The notes under the pieces are model-generated. The model was not told the origin of the DNA. It did no database searches and worked only from the letters and a program-made list of their open reading frames with translations. The translations under genes were made by a program, and so were the position numbers. A stretch of 5,124 nt of DNA from Rikenellaceae bacterium. GTDB lineage: Bacteria; Bacteroidota; Bacteroidia; Bacteroidales; UBA932. Where the stretch lies: positions 3,716 through 8,839 of the forward strand of contig DOVA01000014.1 of assembly GCA_003520315.1 (NCBI GenBank), read 5' to 3'. Positions 4,775 through 5,124 of this stretch are shown here, in pieces (positions within the stretch are counted from its first letter, which is position 1; the number at the start of each line of letters is the position of its first letter).

Positions 4775-5124
4775 ACTTCACGGTCTTTTCGAGTTTAGTG
4801 AAGATGTCTTTCTCTTTTCTGGCTATTGCAGCCAATTTGTCAGCAATCTGATCATATGTTTCTATTTCGCCTTCTCTCTTTTTAAAGAAACGGGCCGAAT
4901 TATAAGCAAAGTCACGCCACATGTCTCCAGCTTCTGTTAGTTCAAAAGATAGTTGCTTAAGTTCAGAATTATTCAGTATTTCTGAAGCTTCCTGAAGAAA
5001 AGCAGCATACATAAATCTAAACCCGGCTCCTCCTGTACCAATTTCCTCAAGCATCCTAATGACCTGTGCCAGGTTGAGCGCTGCTCCCTTTTCACCATAG
5101 ATCTTCTCCCATCTTCTTACGCGT
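4767..5124 (-). CDS. BtrH/DUF4872-like protein, C-terminal part (cut by window edge)
   Basis: The frame stays open to the right edge, so the 118 codons seen are the C-terminal part of a longer protein; the Met at 5054 is internal, not the start. The visible part begins near RVRRWEKIYGEKGAALNLAQVIRMLEE and then has GTGGAGFRFMYAAFLQEA. The G-T-G-G-x-x-F-R-x-x-Y-x-x-F-L-x-E-A pattern is what I know from the DUF4872 region of proteins with a BtrH N-terminal domain. A helical tail with MWRDFAYNSARFF and many charged residues (KKREGEIETYDQIADKLAAIARKEKD) ends the protein. BtrH of butirosin biosynthesis transfers an acyl group from a carrier protein to an aminoglycoside amine. The relatives here are of unknown substrate. 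Its stop overlaps the ATPase start, and an ACP is encoded in the same operon, which fits an ACP-using acyltransferase. The catalytic N-terminal half is outside the window, so activity cannot be judged. Confidence 0.78.
   Translation of the reverse strand, partial: RVRRWEKIYGEKGAALNLAQVIRMLEEIGTGGAGFRFMYAAFLQEASEILNNSELKQLSFELTEAGDMWRDFAYNSARFFKKREGEIETYDQIADKLAAIARKEKDIFTKLEKTVKCG

Noticed and set aside
4671..4940. Plus-strand open frame of 89 codons
   Set aside because: It is antisense to the ATPase start and the BtrH-like gene; no signal or motif supports it.
4013..5124. Peptide-exporter reading (bacteriocin-type cluster)
   Set aside because: No short precursor peptide, no C39 peptidase domain on the ATPase and no radical-SAM or cyclodehydratase gene is visible. 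The ACP and BtrH-like neighbour favour an acylated product.

Overview
The window looks like a chromosomal segment from a member of the Bacteroidota, most likely the order Bacteroidales (Bacteroides, Prevotella or Parabacteroides-like). The basis is AT-rich DNA, little sign of Shine-Dalgarno-type ribosome sites, and families typical of that phylum: a DUF6146-like lipoprotein, an ECF sigma factor followed by a short one-helix putative anti-sigma protein and a DUF4252-like secreted protein, and an acyl carrier protein of the kind found in Bacteroidota secondary-lipid or pigment clusters. No RNA genes, insertion sequences or CRISPR arrays were seen.

Layout. A single plus-strand lipoprotein gene (43-450) faces, tail to tail, a long minus-strand block covering the rest of the window. 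Read in its direction of transcription (right to left), the block has two parts. Module A (5124 to 2468) holds the C-terminal part of a BtrH/DUF4872-like protein cut by the window edge, an ABC-2 exporter ATPase, its permease, and a stand-alone acyl carrier protein. The first three genes overlap by 8 nt at each junction (GTGGATAA and ATGAGTAA) and the ACP follows 23 nt later, so this is very probably one operon. Module B (2334 to 478) holds an ECF sigma factor, a putative membrane anti-sigma factor, a DUF4252-like secreted protein, and a very small exported protein that resembles the two ends of an outer-membrane beta-barrel. Its gene gaps are 7, 28 and 4 nt. A 133-bp spacer separates the modules and carries two neighbouring inverted repeats (one perfect 8+8, one 6+6).

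How the genes may work together. In butirosin biosynthesis, BtrH moves an acyl group from a carrier protein to an amine. A BtrH-like protein in one operon with an ACP and an ABC-2 exporter suggests that an ACP-bound acyl chain is passed to an acceptor and the product is exported or moved into the envelope. The window probably shows the edge of a larger biosynthetic cluster continuing past 5124. Module B looks like a cell-envelope-responsive sigma/anti-sigma operon. Whether it controls module A cannot be decided here, but both lie on one strand with no convincing terminator between them.

Two starts deserve attention. The ATPase must begin at a GTG, because a stop codon lies two codons upstream. 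The sigma factor is best started at the ATG at 2334 rather than the in-frame TTG at 2340.
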